A stretch of DNA of 42,226 nucleotides from the IMG/VR virus record IMGVR_UViG_3300033154_000104, positions 1 to 42,226 of that record. One strand, 5' to 3'. Shown here piece after piece: positions 15,934-27,300 of this stretch; the first letter of the stretch is position 1; every line of letters starts with the position of its first letter. This stretch comes from a virus. Under the pieces are notes generated by a model, which was not told the DNA's origin, did not search any database, and was given only the letters and a program-made list of their open reading frames with translations. The translations under genes were made by a program, and so were the position numbers.

Positions 15934-17925
15934 GTGGGCAAGCAGGGGCCAGAGTACACGCGGTACAACGACTTCTCGGAAGGGCAGAACGATACCGTCA
16001 ACGACGCGATCGCCAACCCTCGAGCGGCGTCCCTCGCCAGGAACATCGACCTGGACCGCGACGGCGCGATCGCCAAGCGCAAGGGCGCGAACGAGCTGCA
16101 CACCGGGATGGCGGGGTCGCCGTCAGAGATCGGCATGATCGCGCAGTTCCGGCCTTCCGCGGGGGTCGAGAAAAAGCTGCTCGCCTACGCGACCCGCGTG
16201 GCCGAGTGGGACGGCGCGACGGGCGTGACCGACCTGATCACCGGCTTCACGGCGAACAAGCTCTGGATTCCCACGGCGTTCAAGAACTTCATGTACCTCA
16301 GCAACGACACCGACCCCCCGTGCGTCTACTGGCCGGGCGCTCCGGCCACGCCAGCGGCGCCGAGCGGGGCGCACCGCTACCTGTTCCGGCCAGGTGCGCC
16401 GCAGCCTGCATCGGCTCTCGCTGACGGTGGCGCCGTTGCGGGGAACATCTCGACAGCAGGCGTGATCAAGGCTCGAGTCCGGTGGGTCAGCGTCGAGGGT
16501 GACGAGTTCTTCGGCGAGCCCTTCCCGGAGGCCGGACGTGAACTCACGATCTCCGGCGAGCCGACTGGCTGGAAGCTCTCCAACTGCCCCGTCTACAACG
16601 GCGTCGTCACGCCGAACTACAGGATTGCGAAGCGGGCGGTCGAGCGCACCACGGTCGGCGGCGGAATCTTCTACCTCGACGGCTACATCGACGACAACAC
16701 GGGGACGGACTACGACTTCGTGGACGACGACTACGTCCTGATCGCCAAGAACGTGGGGCCGAACCCCGGCTGGCGGATCCAGATGCCGGTCCTCTACCCG
16801 ACGATCAAGCACAAGAACCGCATCGTAGGCGCGGACCCGAGCGACATCGGGTCGATCATCTGGAGCGAGATCGACGAGTACGGCCTCCTCCCCAGCTTCT
16901 TCCCGGAGAGCTACCAGATCTACCTCGACATCGAGGACGAGGGAGATGCGCCTGTTGCCGTAGCACGCTTCGGCGAGTACCTGGTCTTTTATTGCGGGCG
17001 GTCGCTCCACCAGGTCTACATCGACGAGGGCGGCACGGCCTACGCCAGGCGCCTGGGCAACTTCCGCCTCGGCTTCCCGAACGCCCGCTGCGTCGTCGAG
17101 CTGCCTGGCGGCCACCTGCTCTGGAGCTACAAGGGGCCGTACTTCTTCAACGGCAACGACCTGATCTTCATCGGCGAGCGGATCGAGACGGAGATCCGAG
17201 AGAACATCAGCAAGCTGGGCCTCGCGGATATGTATGTGATCCACCGATCGCAGGAGCGGCGGCGCCAGGTCAAGTTCGTCTTCCCGTCCGCGAGCGGGAC
17301 CGAGAACAACTTCTCCGCCAAGTACCACTACCGGCGCGTCACGCTCAACCCGGAGGGCTTCCCTACCGCGCACGCATGGACGTTCGACGACGGCTTCTCG
17401 GCCAAGAGCGGCGCGATCATGCTGGACGTCAACACGAACGAAGAGATCGAGTATTCGGGGACCTACGACGGGAAGCTGTACCAGGAGGACACCACCGACT
17501 CCGACGAGCACGACACAGACGGCAAGATCGACGGTCGCTGGCGTACCCGCTGGCTCGACATGAACACCCCGCACCTGATCAAGGACTTCGAGGAGCTGAC
17601 GCTGGTGATGGCCGGCGACCCGGCGAAGACGATCAACATCGTCTGGGAGGTCGAGTGGGGCCAGGGCGCCAGCGGTGGCGCGGGGGTGATGGCCGCGGGC
17701 GGCTCCGACGCTGCCGTATTCGGTGTTGCGAAGTTCGGCGAGGATCGCTTCTTCGGCGGCGACACCTTCGAGCGGCAAATCTTCCTCAGCCAGGACGGTG
17801 TTGCCGCGCAGGGGCGGCGCATCCGGCTCACGTTCTCGAACAGCGAAGCCGATAGTGCGTTCACGATCCTCGAGATGATCTTCAAGTGGAGCATCAGGAG
17901 GGACCGAGGCGATGCGCCTAGCTAA
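15934..17925 (+). CDS. Tail hub / DNA-stabilisation-like protein
   Basis: This 663-residue protein starts at GTG 15934, right after the preceding TGA. The N-terminus (YNDFSEGQNDTVNDA, then RNIDLDRDGAIAKRKG) matches the F-x-x-G-x-N-D, R-N-x-D and D-G-x-x-K-R-x-G pattern I associate with P22 gp10-like tail stabilisation proteins, which build the lower neck and hold packaged DNA. The rest is beta-rich, with repeated W, Y and G strands as in a beta-propeller. The adaptor gene just upstream strengthens the call. The 3' end overlaps the next start by 14 bases. Confidence 0.72.
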   Translation: MGKQGPEYTRYNDFSEGQNDTVNDAIANPRAASLARNIDLDRDGAIAKRKGANELHTGMAGSPSEIGMIAQFRPSAGVEKKLLAYATRVAEWDGATGVTDLITGFTANKLWIPTAFKNFMYLSNDTDPPCVYWPGAPATPAAPSGAHRYLFRPGAPQPASALADGGAVAGNISTAGVIKARVRWVSVEGDEFFGEPFPEAGRELTISGEPTGWKLSNCPVYNGVVTPNYRIAKRAVERTTVGGGIFYLDGYIDDNTGTDYDFVDDDYVLIAKNVGPNPGWRIQMPVLYPTIKHKNRIVGADPSDIGSIIWSEIDEYGLLPSFFPESYQIYLDIEDEGDAPVAVARFGEYLVFYCGRSLHQVYIDEGGTAYARRLGNFRLGFPNARCVVELPGGHLLWSYKGPYFFNGNDLIFIGERIETEIRENISKLGLADMYVIHRSQERRRQVKFVFPSASGTENNFSAKYHYRRVTLNPEGFPTAHAWTFDDGFSAKSGAIMLDVNTNEEIEYSGTYDGKLYQEDTTDSDEHDTDGKIDGRWRTRWLDMNTPHLIKDFEELTLVMAGDPAKTINIVWEVEWGQGASGGAGVMAAGGSDAAVFGVAKFGEDRFFGGDTFERQIFLSQDGVAAQGRRIRLTFSNSEADSAFTILEMIFKWSIRRDRGDAPS

Positions 17926-18211
17926 GCTGCCCATCGACGTCGGGGGCATGGACCCGCGGCTGCGCGAGTTCTGGAAGCGCACGCTCGAATCGAACGCGAG
18001 GCCGCGGAAGCAGGTCAGCGTCGAGTTCGATACCGTCGCCGCGGACGTCGAGCTGAGGATTCGCCACCACCTGCCTCAGACGCCTGACGGGTGGGGCCTG
18101 CTCAACCAGGACATCGCCGGAAGCGTCTACCAGACACGGCCCCCGGACAAGTACTACATCTACCTGGCTTCGGACACCGCGGCCATGACCGCCAAGCTCG
18201 ACATTGGATAG
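17912..18211 (+). CDS. Small hypothetical tail-side protein
   Basis: This 99-residue protein starts at ATG 17912, overlapping the hub gene, with AGGAGGG upstream. The N-terminus is helical and basic (LREFWKRTLESNARPRKQ); the C-terminal half is beta-like (ADVELRIRHHL, DKYYIYLASDTAAM). The stop belongs to a TAGGAG junction. It could be a short tail or fibre-joining protein; no family recognised. Confidence 0.6.
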   Translation: MRLAKLPIDVGGMDPRLREFWKRTLESNARPRKQVSVEFDTVAADVELRIRHHLPQTPDGWGLLNQDIAGSVYQTRPPDKYYIYLASDTAAMTAKLDIG

Positions 18212-18220
18212 GAGTACGCC

Positions 18221-18979
18221 ATGAACCGCTTCGAGAGAATCGCCTTCCGATCCGCCCTCGTTCTGGTGCTGTTCGTCGCGGTCGGCTACCTGGCCTCGGA
18301 CACGCTGAACATCCCGAATACCTTCTCCACGGGGGAGGTCATCACGGCGGCCAAGTTCAACAGCAACTACGCAGCGATCGAGTCCGTCATCAACGGCACG
18401 CTCAGCGACGTGAACCTGAAGAACGACGGGATCACGGCCAGCTCGAAGATCATCAACGAGACGATCGACCTGGCGGCGATGGCGACCTCCTCGGTGAACA
18501 GCGCGAAGATTGTCGACGAGTCGATCGCCAGCGTCGACATCCTCAACGGGACGATCGCTACGGAGGATCTCGCGGCGAAATCGGTAGTGAACATCGTTGC
18601 AGCGACATCGACGGTCAGCGGAGAGCCCCCGAATACCTACACCATCGACCACGCGACGATCGACATCGACACGCAGGCTGGGACGGCTGGGCCGGTACTG
18701 ATCACGGCGGGCCCGTTCTCCGTGGAGAACTGCGGGTCCAACCATCTTGACGCACGGCTCTGGCGCGAGAACAGCACCGAGCTGCACGAGTGGCAACTCA
18801 AAGACTCGTCGAATAGCAGCGCCGCCATGACCATAACGCTCGTGTTCCTCGATGAGGACCCCCCGGACGGGACGACCGTGACTTACGACATTCAATTCAA
18901 GGCGACCAGTTCGGCGGCTTGCACGATCTTCGCCGATCACAGCACACAGATCATCGCTCAGGAATTCAGGAACCAGTAG
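18221..18979 (+). CDS. Fibre-like protein with N-terminal signal or anchor segment
   Basis: This 252-residue protein starts at ATG 18221. Residues 9-24 (FRSALVLVLFVAVGYL) form a hydrophobic leader. Then comes NTFSTGEVITAAKFNSNYAA, like the trimerising N-terminal segment of phage fibres. Next are coiled, repetitive pieces (ASSKIINETIDLAAM, VNSAKIVDESIASVDILN) and a beta-rich C-terminal region (ELHEWQLKDSSNSSAAMTIT). A leader is odd for a virion protein, so it may be host-membrane or secreted. The stop is part of TAGGAG. Confidence 0.6.
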   Translation: MNRFERIAFRSALVLVLFVAVGYLASDTLNIPNTFSTGEVITAAKFNSNYAAIESVINGTLSDVNLKNDGITASSKIINETIDLAAMATSSVNSAKIVDESIASVDILNGTIATEDLAAKSVVNIVAATSTVSGEPPNTYTIDHATIDIDTQAGTAGPVLITAGPFSVENCGSNHLDARLWRENSTELHEWQLKDSSNSSAAMTITLVFLDEDPPDGTTVTYDIQFKATSSAACTIFADHSTQIIAQEFRNQ

Positions 18980-18988
18980 GAGGCCGAC

Positions 18989-19681
18989 ATGGGACTCTGG
19001 GGAAAAATGAAAGCGCCGTTCAGCGGCGGCCCGTCCACTCCGGAATACTCAGAATTCACTCCGGACCCCTACGTCGGTAGCAAGGGCTATCAGGACTCGA
19101 CGAAGAGGATGGGCGCAGGGTACGAGAAGGCCTTCATGGACTACCAGAAGCAGGACCCTGGGTATTCCGAGAAGGACCTGCACTCGATGTACATGCTTCC
19201 CGCCGAGCAGGTGCGCGGCGAGGAACAGCAGGCCCTCAAGCGGCTGAACCAGGGCAAGAGCTTCCGCGGCGGATTCCAAAGCGGCGGTCGCACGAGAGAG
19301 GCCGGGAACATCATGGCTGCCGGTATGGGCACTCGCGGCGAGCTGCGTCGTCGCACGCGCCTGGCGCAGGCCGAGGCATCCCTCAAGGAGCGGATCAACA
19401 AGCTCCTGATGTGGCAGAACGAGATGCGTGGCCGCGAGGGAATGGGGATGCAGCACACCGGCATGGAGAATCAGTGGAACATGAACATGAACCTGATCGC
19501 CCAGCAGGACTACCAGACGGCCCTCGGTAAATACGAGAGGGACTACGCGACGGGCATGAACACGATCAACTCGATCGGCAAGCTGATCGCCTCGAAGGGA
19601 ATGTCGGGCGGCGGCGGCATCGGCCAGCATCCCTCGGACGACACAGGCGGAATGATGAGCGGCATGGGCGGCGGCCAGTAG
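18989..19681 (+). CDS. Met/Gln-rich internal or tail protein
   Basis: This 230-residue protein starts at ATG 18989. It is rich in Gly, Met and Gln, with a helical middle (RRRTRLAQAEASLKERINKL) and Met-heavy stretches (GREGMGMQHTGMENQWNM). The end is Gly/Met-rich (GMMSGMGGGQ). Such composition resembles phage ejection or tail-assembly proteins that are made just before large internal proteins. It is followed at once by the next candidate. No family match made. Confidence 0.55.
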   Translation: MGLWGKMKAPFSGGPSTPEYSEFTPDPYVGSKGYQDSTKRMGAGYEKAFMDYQKQDPGYSEKDLHSMYMLPAEQVRGEEQQALKRLNQGKSFRGGFQSGGRTREAGNIMAAGMGTRGELRRRTRLAQAEASLKERINKLLMWQNEMRGREGMGMQHTGMENQWNMNMNLIAQQDYQTALGKYERDYATGMNTINSIGKLIASKGMSGGGGIGQHPSDDTGGMMSGMGGGQ

Positions 19682-19693
19682 AAGGAGGACCAC

Positions 19694-21361
19694 ATGCCTT
19701 ACGGGATGAACATGGCGAGAAAGTTCGGGCAGGACTACGACAAGTACGGTCCTCCCGAGCACCCCAACATGCCGCGACCGGACTACACCCGTCGCCAGGC
19801 GGGCTTCGAGCCGACCGAAGAGGAGAAGATCGAGGAGGAGTTCCAGCGACTCGAAGGTGTCTACGGACCCGAGGGGGCCCCGAAGGCGCCGGAGCCTCCC
19901 ACGCCGCGCTCGACGCGAACGATCAAGGCTTCCCCCAACACTTCGGGGGACATTCCCGAGCCGGTCTTCGCCAAGATCCGCGAGATGTGGCACCGCGACA
20001 AGCAGCTCAAGAAGAAGGGCGAGCGGGGCCCGGAGCGCAGGGCCGCGAAGGACCGGCTCCACCGCGGGATCTACTCAGCGAAGGACGAGAAGGGCACCAA
20101 CTATCAGTACGACCGTTACGGCGACCTCGTCGCCGAGGGCTTCACCCCGAGCCGCGGGCGACCGCCGTGGGTGAGCAAGGTGCGCTACGTCCTCGAGCGG
20201 TCGTCCCCGCTTGACCGCGTGGAGCACGACCAGACAGCACAGAGGCGCCAGGTCGATCGACGTGCGGGGATGCTGGCCGACCAGCAGCAAGCGTCCCAGC
20301 GCAACTTCGACGACATGATGAAGTACCGCTACGAGTCGATGGAGCAGGACGCGAAGTACCGCGAGGCCGGGATGCGGATCAAGGCCGAGGAGAACGTGCG
20401 GGAGCGCGACAACCGGCTCGAGACGGCCAAGCTGACCGCAGATCACCGGGAGCGCATGGCCGAGATCCACGCGGCGCCCAGGGACAAGGCGATGGACCCG
20501 TTCGAGCGGGCGCAGTACGAGTGGTACCAGCGGAACCCGGAGGCCTTCGACGCGATGATGGCGCGAGAGACGCGCTACGGCGGGAACAAGCCGCCCATGA
20601 CCGCCGACCAGGCTCGCAATGCGATGACGCAGAACACGGAGCGCATCGGAGAGATCGGGGAGAGTCTCGCGGCGATCGACGCTGAACTCCAGGGCGAGGG
20701 GTTCTGGAACCTCGCAGGCAACGATCCCGTCACGGTCTACTTCAACCGCAAGGCGTTCAAGGTTCCCGCCGCTGACTTGCAGCACTTCCGCGATCGCCTT
20801 CTCCAGCAGAGGACCTTGATCGAAGGCCAGATCAAGACGCTCGAGCGGTACACGACAACCGGCGAGTGGTACTGGCCGAGCCAGAATCAGCCCGACTCGC
20901 CGTGGGGCCAGCAGGGCGACCCGTACCAGGTCTTCGGCGACAACTACAACGACATCGGGCGCGAGGGCGTCGGTAGCGGGCGACCGAAGAAGAACGACTA
21001 CGGCATGGTCGACGCCGCGTGGGACCTGACCAAGAACAAGTTCAACCCACCGTTCCAGTCCGCGGTCGCGGGCGAGGAAGGCCCGCCGCAGGCGCCGCGG
21101 CCACCTGTCCGGACCAACGAGATGCAGATCGGCGACGGGCCCGAGCAGCGGGCGGCGATGCCTCCCCAGGCGGAGATCGAGCAGATGGAACTCATCGACC
21201 AGATCTTCTTCGAGATCCTCGGCAGCGATCCCAACGTGACGAATCGCCAGGCTGACGACATGGCGAAGCAGGTGATGAAGAACCTCGGCGAGACAGAGCG
21301 CGGCATCAAGACCAACGCGGTGGCGAATCCGCCTGGGACGGCCAGAGCAGCGGGAGAGTAA
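19694..21361 (+). CDS. Ejection/internal virion protein candidate
   Basis: This 555-residue, Glu/Arg/Gln-rich protein starts at ATG 19694 after AGAAGGAGG. It begins with a charged helix (PTEEEKIEEEFQRLEGVYG) and a basic linker. Long coiled-coil-like segments follow (DDMMKYRYESMEQDAKYREA and ENVRERDNRLETAKLTADHR), with a Pro-rich tail and a last helix (QMELIDQIFFEILG). It sits directly before the giant polyvalent protein and could accompany it into the cell. Function inferred from position and composition. Confidence 0.55.
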   Translation: MPYGMNMARKFGQDYDKYGPPEHPNMPRPDYTRRQAGFEPTEEEKIEEEFQRLEGVYGPEGAPKAPEPPTPRSTRTIKASPNTSGDIPEPVFAKIREMWHRDKQLKKKGERGPERRAAKDRLHRGIYSAKDEKGTNYQYDRYGDLVAEGFTPSRGRPPWVSKVRYVLERSSPLDRVEHDQTAQRRQVDRRAGMLADQQQASQRNFDDMMKYRYESMEQDAKYREAGMRIKAEENVRERDNRLETAKLTADHRERMAEIHAAPRDKAMDPFERAQYEWYQRNPEAFDAMMARETRYGGNKPPMTADQARNAMTQNTERIGEIGESLAAIDAELQGEGFWNLAGNDPVTVYFNRKAFKVPAADLQHFRDRLLQQRTLIEGQIKTLERYTTTGEWYWPSQNQPDSPWGQQGDPYQVFGDNYNDIGREGVGSGRPKKNDYGMVDAAWDLTKNKFNPPFQSAVAGEEGPPQAPRPPVRTNEMQIGDGPEQRAAMPPQAEIEQMELIDQIFFEILGSDPNVTNRQADDMAKQVMKNLGETERGIKTNAVANPPGTARAAGE

Positions 21362-24300
21362 ATGGGCAAGTGGCTCACGAGCGCCGATCGAGCTGGGTGG
21401 GAAGACGTTGCGCCTCCGCACCCGGTCGAGGGAGGGCAGGGCGTCGATACGCCTCCGCCACCTGTGACGCCGCTGAGTATGCAGATCAACCCGAAGTCTC
21501 CCGAGGAGCTGTTCGAGGAGCAGGAGGACAAGGGCTGGTTCACTTCCGACAAGCGCGAGGGCGACCTGGCCTACGCGCCGCAGGGCGAGACGGACTACGG
21601 CTACCGGAACGTGATCCAACACGGCATCGGCGAGTCCCTGCCCGCCCGTGCGGCACAGCTCGCGCTCAGTCCGGTGATGAAGGCCTACTTCCCGAAGGAG
21701 TGGGAGGAGTACCGCGAGTTCCAGAGCACCATCAAGCCTCGAGGCGGCGGCCAGGAGTTCGCTCACGGGCTCGCCGCGATCCTTCCCGAGCTTCCCGCGT
21801 TCAGTCTCGGCGGCGCGACGACGCGGGCCGCGCTGGCGCAGGTCGCCGGGCGGCAGTTCATCAAGCGCGAGGTCGCCAAGGGTGGCGTCCGTGCCGGAGT
21901 GATCCTCGAGCGCCTGGGTGAGGAGGGAGCCGTCGCTGCCGGGGCCGCGCTCGCCGCGGAGGCCGGGACAGAAGTTCTCGCGCAGGTGACGCGCCGGACC
22001 CTGGCACGAAAGTACGGCACGCAGATCTTCGCGGAGGCCATCAAGGGCGGCGGCGCGAAGGCTGCCGGACTGAAGGCTGCGACGAGCGCGGGGATGTTCG
22101 GCCAGGTCGACGTCGTCCGCGAAGGCCTGATGCAGGCGACCGAGGGCTACTTCTCTCCAGCCGAGATGGCGAAGGCCGGACTACACGGCGTCGTCGTCGG
22201 TGCGGTGATCGGCGGATCGGGCGCCCCGTTCGCTCGAGCGGCGGGACGCATCCCCGCGGAAGCCGCCGCGATGACGGTGGCCGGCGCGGCGCTCGAGGGA
22301 GACGCTCCGAAGATCGAGGACTTCGGCGTCAACGTGCTGTTCTTCTCCGCGCTGAGCGCGGTCCACGCAGCCCCCAGCCTCCAGGGCCAGATGCGCCAGA
22401 TGGCTTACAACTGGCGCTCGCGCCTGGGATGGGCCCGCGGCGGCAAGCTGCTCGAGTCGATCAAGTACGCGGACCCGAAGGCCGTCCAGGCGATGACCTA
22501 CGCGATGGATCAGGCGCGGCAGGGCAATCCGCACTACTACAGCATGATGGCCTTCATCGGCCCGGAGAAGTTCCGATCGCTCGCCAAGGCCGAGATCGCC
22601 TACGAGGAAGCGAAGGCGGGCGGCGACAGCGCGACGGTCGAACGGGCGCGCGCCGAGTTCGAGAGCGCCAAGCGCCAGATGAACGACACGGTCGACGGGT
22701 TCCGCAAGGAGTGGGCGCGGACGCTCGAGAAGGCCGAGGAGCGGAGGCAGGACCCGGTTGTCGATGCGGAGCGCGAGGAGCGGGAGCACCGCAAATTCCT
22801 CGAAGACTCAGAGCGTCAGATGCAGCGGTACCAGCAGGAGCTCGACGAGCTGCGGATCTTCGGCGAGTCGGACACCGACCGCGGTCGTGCGGCCCTCGCA
22901 GCCTGGGAGGAATACCTCGAGACGAACATCGGCATGTACAAGCGCGACCTGGCGCGTGCCGAGCCGACCCGCGAGATCCCGATCCTCGAGGGTGGCGAAG
23001 CGCGACCCGAGGGTGTTGTCGAACGGGCCGAGCCCGAGCTACCGGAAGGTGTCGTCGGCGAGGGCAGGAAGCAGCCCGGCCCAGCGGAGCCGCCGATCCT
23101 CGAGGCCGGAGAGGACCCGCGCCTGGTGAAGGGCAAGCCCGAGGAGCTGCCGCCCGGCGAGATCGTCAGCCCTACCGGCGAGCAGGCGCGACTCTCCGCG
23201 CTGGCCGAGCAGATGTTCTCGATCGAGCAGGACCTCGAGGGCGCCCGTCGCCTGGAGGACATCGGCGAGCGCGAGCGCGCCGTGAGGGACCTGGAAGCGG
23301 CCCGCATCGAGACGGCACGGCAGATCGACGCCGCGCTGGAGACGTCGAAGCGGAAGCGGGCCGAGGCCGCCGAGGCGGAGAGGAAGGCCAAGCAGGAGAA
23401 GCGCACGCCGAAGGCCGCGGAGGCACCGGCCAAGTACAGCCGACAGTGGTGGAATCGCAGGAACGCCGCGTTGCGCGAGCTGGGCTACGACAAGAAGCAG
23501 ATCGAGGAGATGGACGAGGGCGCCGCCGACCGGATCATCCGGGAGAGCGCGAAGCCGGGCACGCTGCCGTTGCAGACCGTGACGCGGGAGCAGATGCCGT
23601 CGTTCATCCCGAAGGAGTCGAGGGGCGAGGTCATCGCCACTCTCAGGGCCGCGGGCTACACGCCGAAGCAGATCAGGGACCTGAAGGAGGCCGCCCGCGA
23701 GGATTGGGGCGACATGGCGTGGGCCTACTACGAGGTCACTGGAAAGCTGCCGTCCGGTACGAGCCTGCGCGGAGAAGCTGAGGGGCGTCCGTCAACTCCG
23801 CGTGAGGAGCCTCCGACCGAGAAGCCTCCGCCCTCGGACGTGTCTCCCCCCGCCGAGGGCACGGAGAAGGCGGAGGCCCCGCCAAAGCCACTGACCGAGG
23901 CTGAGATCAAAGCGGAGGCCGACGCTGCGATCGCCGAACTGGAGGGGGAGGAGCCACCGAAGCCGGAAGCACCAAAGCCGGAACCCACCGCGCCCGCGCC
24001 GGAACCGGAGGCTCCCCCCTCGGACAAGCCCACGAAGGCCTTCATCGTCCCGACCCGCGGCGAGAAGGGCGGCGTCGAGATCAAGGTCGAGCCGGTCGAG
24101 GTCGAGAAGCCAGTCGAGCTTCTTCGAGTCCTTGTCAACGAGATCAAGACCGAGCCGCAGCCCGAAAAGCCGAAGGAGTTCACCAACGAGGAGATCGAGA
24201 AGGCCGCCGCCGAGGACGAGGCCAAGCTATCGCGGGAGGACCGCGAGGCCAGCATGGACCGCGACTACGAGGAGTTCGACGCGCAGGTGGCCGACGAGAT

Positions 24301-27300
24301 GGCCGCCGCGGAGATCGCCAACCTCGAGCCCTCGAAGCCGCCCAGCAAGCCGCGGAAGGCAACCACGAAGGTCAGCACCCCGCAGCAGCTCCGCGACAAG
24401 ATCCTCGAGGAACCCGGCGTCGAGGACGCGCTCAAGACGCTGAAGGACGTCTGGAAAGGGAAGAAGCTCTACGACTTCCCCGGCCCGCTGGTCGACCCCG
24501 ACGTCCACAAGGCGGTCATCCGGCTGGGGGTCGCCACGATCCGCGTACTCAGCAAAGAGTTCGGCAAGGTCGTCAAGGGCTGGTGGAAGCAGCGCATGAA
24601 GGACGTCTTCTCCAGCCAGGGAATGACGATCACCGACAGCGACCTCGATTCGATATGGAACCTCGACAGCGTCAAGGCGTTCGTCACACGGGAGGAGAAG
24701 GCCAATGCAAGCGCAATTACTCGTGGCGGCGGCAAAAAAGCGGGACAGCCTGGCACCGGAAAGGGTCGTCGACCTGATGTGCCGGCCACCGAAGGAGCTG
24801 AGGAACCCGGAGTACCAGCAGGCGGCGCAGCACGTCCAGAGATGGCTGGCGCTGGGGGAGAAGCTGGTCGACCTGGGGGTGGCGAGGTCGAAGGAGGACG
24901 TCGCGGTGGCAAGGTTCAGGGGGCTCGAGAAGGCCAAGCACTTCAAGGCCGCACATCCCGCATGGACACCCGACTCGAAGGTGATAAGCCGGTTGAGCTT
25001 ACGCCTAAGCCGCGGCGGGAGATCAACGAAGAAGTAGAGCGCATCCTTTCGACGAAGACGCTCGACGATCTCACCGACACCGACCTCGAACTGATCCGCC
25101 AGTACACGGGATGGGGTGGCCTCGGCAAGAGCAGCAAGGACGTCGACGTCGCCGCGCAGCTCGAGGAAGGCCACCGCGGAGTCCTGTGGCAGCACTTCAC
25201 CAGCTACCAGGTCGCCGACTCCATCTGGGGCAAGCTCGAGGCGCTCGGTATCAAGCGGGAGCGACGTGCGATCCAGGTGCTCGAGCCTGCGGTGGGCTCC
25301 GGCAACTTCCTCGGCCTGAAGCCGAAAGGGCTCCGCGCCAACTTCGTGGGGCTCGACGTCGAGGACACACCCGCGAAGGTCGCCAAGGCGCTCTACCCGC
25401 AGTCAGACATTCGGATCATGCCCTTCCAGCAGCTCGAGGGGATGGAAGGCAAGTTCGACCTGGTCATCGGCAACCCGCCGTTCGCGTCGAGCTGGAAGGG
25501 GCAGAAGCTCCCCGGAGGCAAGCCCTACGCCGACGTTCAGGCGCTCCACGATATGTTCGTGGTGAAGGGGATCGACCAGCTCAAGCCCGGTGGCGTGCTG
25601 GCCTACGTCATCTCGACCGGCTTCATGGACAAAATGACGAGCGACGTGCGCCAACGCATCGCCGGGAAGGCACGCCTCGTCAGCGCCTACCGGCTGCCGT
25701 CCGGCACGTTCTCGAAGAATGCGGGATTCGCCGGGCCGGTCGATGTGGTGTTCTTCCAGCGCCTCGGCGCCGATCGCGTCGGCAAGGTGCCGAAGGTCGA
25801 GGTGGACCGCTGGGTCAAGTCGTCGCCGCCAGGGAAGGATCAGCCCTACCTGAGCGCCTACTACCAGAACAACCCGAAGCACATCCTCGGCGATCTCGAG
25901 ATCGGCCTGGGCCAGGGGAAGGGCGCGCAGAAGCGGTGGGGCGTGCGCGGGAAGTTCAAGGGCTTGCCCGAGGACGCCATTAAGCTCGAGTCGATCCGCG
26001 CCAGGCCCGAGAAGGAAGCCAAGGTCGAGCCGCCCCCGGACCTCACCGACGCCGTCCCCGCTGGCGATCGCGTGACGGACGAGTTCTTCACCGAGAACAA
26101 GAAGCTCTACCGGGTCCAGTCGGTCGAAGGCCGGAATTGGGGCGTGCCGTACAAGAGCAGCGACAAGGGAAAGGTGATGGTCGCCGCGGGCGCGATCGAG
26201 CTGGTACGCAAGATCCAGCAGGCCGAGCTTGCCGGAGAGTCGAGCAAGGTAGCGAAGACCGCGCTGGGCCGATTGCTCGATATGTGGATGGCGAAGGAAG
26301 GAAAGCCGTTCGCCGAGTTCGCGGCGATGCTGAAGAAGTTCCCCGACCACCAGCGATTCACGCTCGAGCAGCTCATCCGGGAGGACGGGACCTACGCCGC
26401 GATCGTCACCAAGCCGACGATCTTCAACAAGGCCGTGCGCCCCCCGGCGATCGACACGCGCAGCTTCGACCAGGTCAGCATGGACATCGGGAAGCGCCAA
26501 GGCTTCGTGACGGCGCAGGAGTTCCTGAAGGAGTACACCGGCAAGGACCTGAAGACCCTCGATGACGTCACGACGAAGTTCGCCAGCTTGTCCGAGTGGA
26601 ACCGCACGAACGAGGGCTGGGTCCACGACAGCGACTACAAGGTCGGCGACGTCAGGTCCAAGATGCGCGAGGCCGAGGCGATGGGCCTGACGCACCAGGT
26701 CGAGAAGCTGCGGAAGGTGCTGCCGGAGCAGCTCGACCAGGAGTCGTTCACGAAGTCAGAGGACGTCGCCACGCTGGCCGCAGGCTACCTCAGTGAGAGC
26801 GGCGTCGAGGACTTCTGGAACTACATCGGCTCCGATCTCCTTCTCGCCAAGGTCGGCGTGAAATGGCAGCTCGAGGGACGGGGCCATCAGACCAAGCGGA
26901 TGTTCCGCAAGGTTCCGAAGTACGAGCGGCTCTCGGCGGCTACGGAGATCCTCGGCGTCAAGATCCCGGCAGACACGGACGGCAGGCCGATCGTCAATGC
27001 GGAGGCCCTGCTCGTCGCTCGACTGAACGGCACGATCTACAAGGCGACGAAGGACCGCACCGACCCGCGCACGGGCGCGGTCACGCCTGGCCGGTCGGAA
27101 GCCGAGGCCAAGGCCATGAACGAGGCGCTGCGCGCCGCCGACGAGATCTTCCGCAACTACCTCGAGCGGCAGCCGAAGGCGGCGGCCAAGTTCCTCGCCG
27201 ACTACAACGAGCTGTTCCGTTCGTTCGTCGATAAGAAGTTCCCGGAGGACCTCGATGTCGAGGGATTGTCCACCGAGTACTTCAAGCACATCCATCCGTG

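Noticed and set aside
22429-23781. 450-codon + strand frame inside the giant gene
   Set aside because: It lacks coding third-position bias and is Gly/Arg/Ala-rich shadow, unlike the nested 24705 ORF where bias switches.
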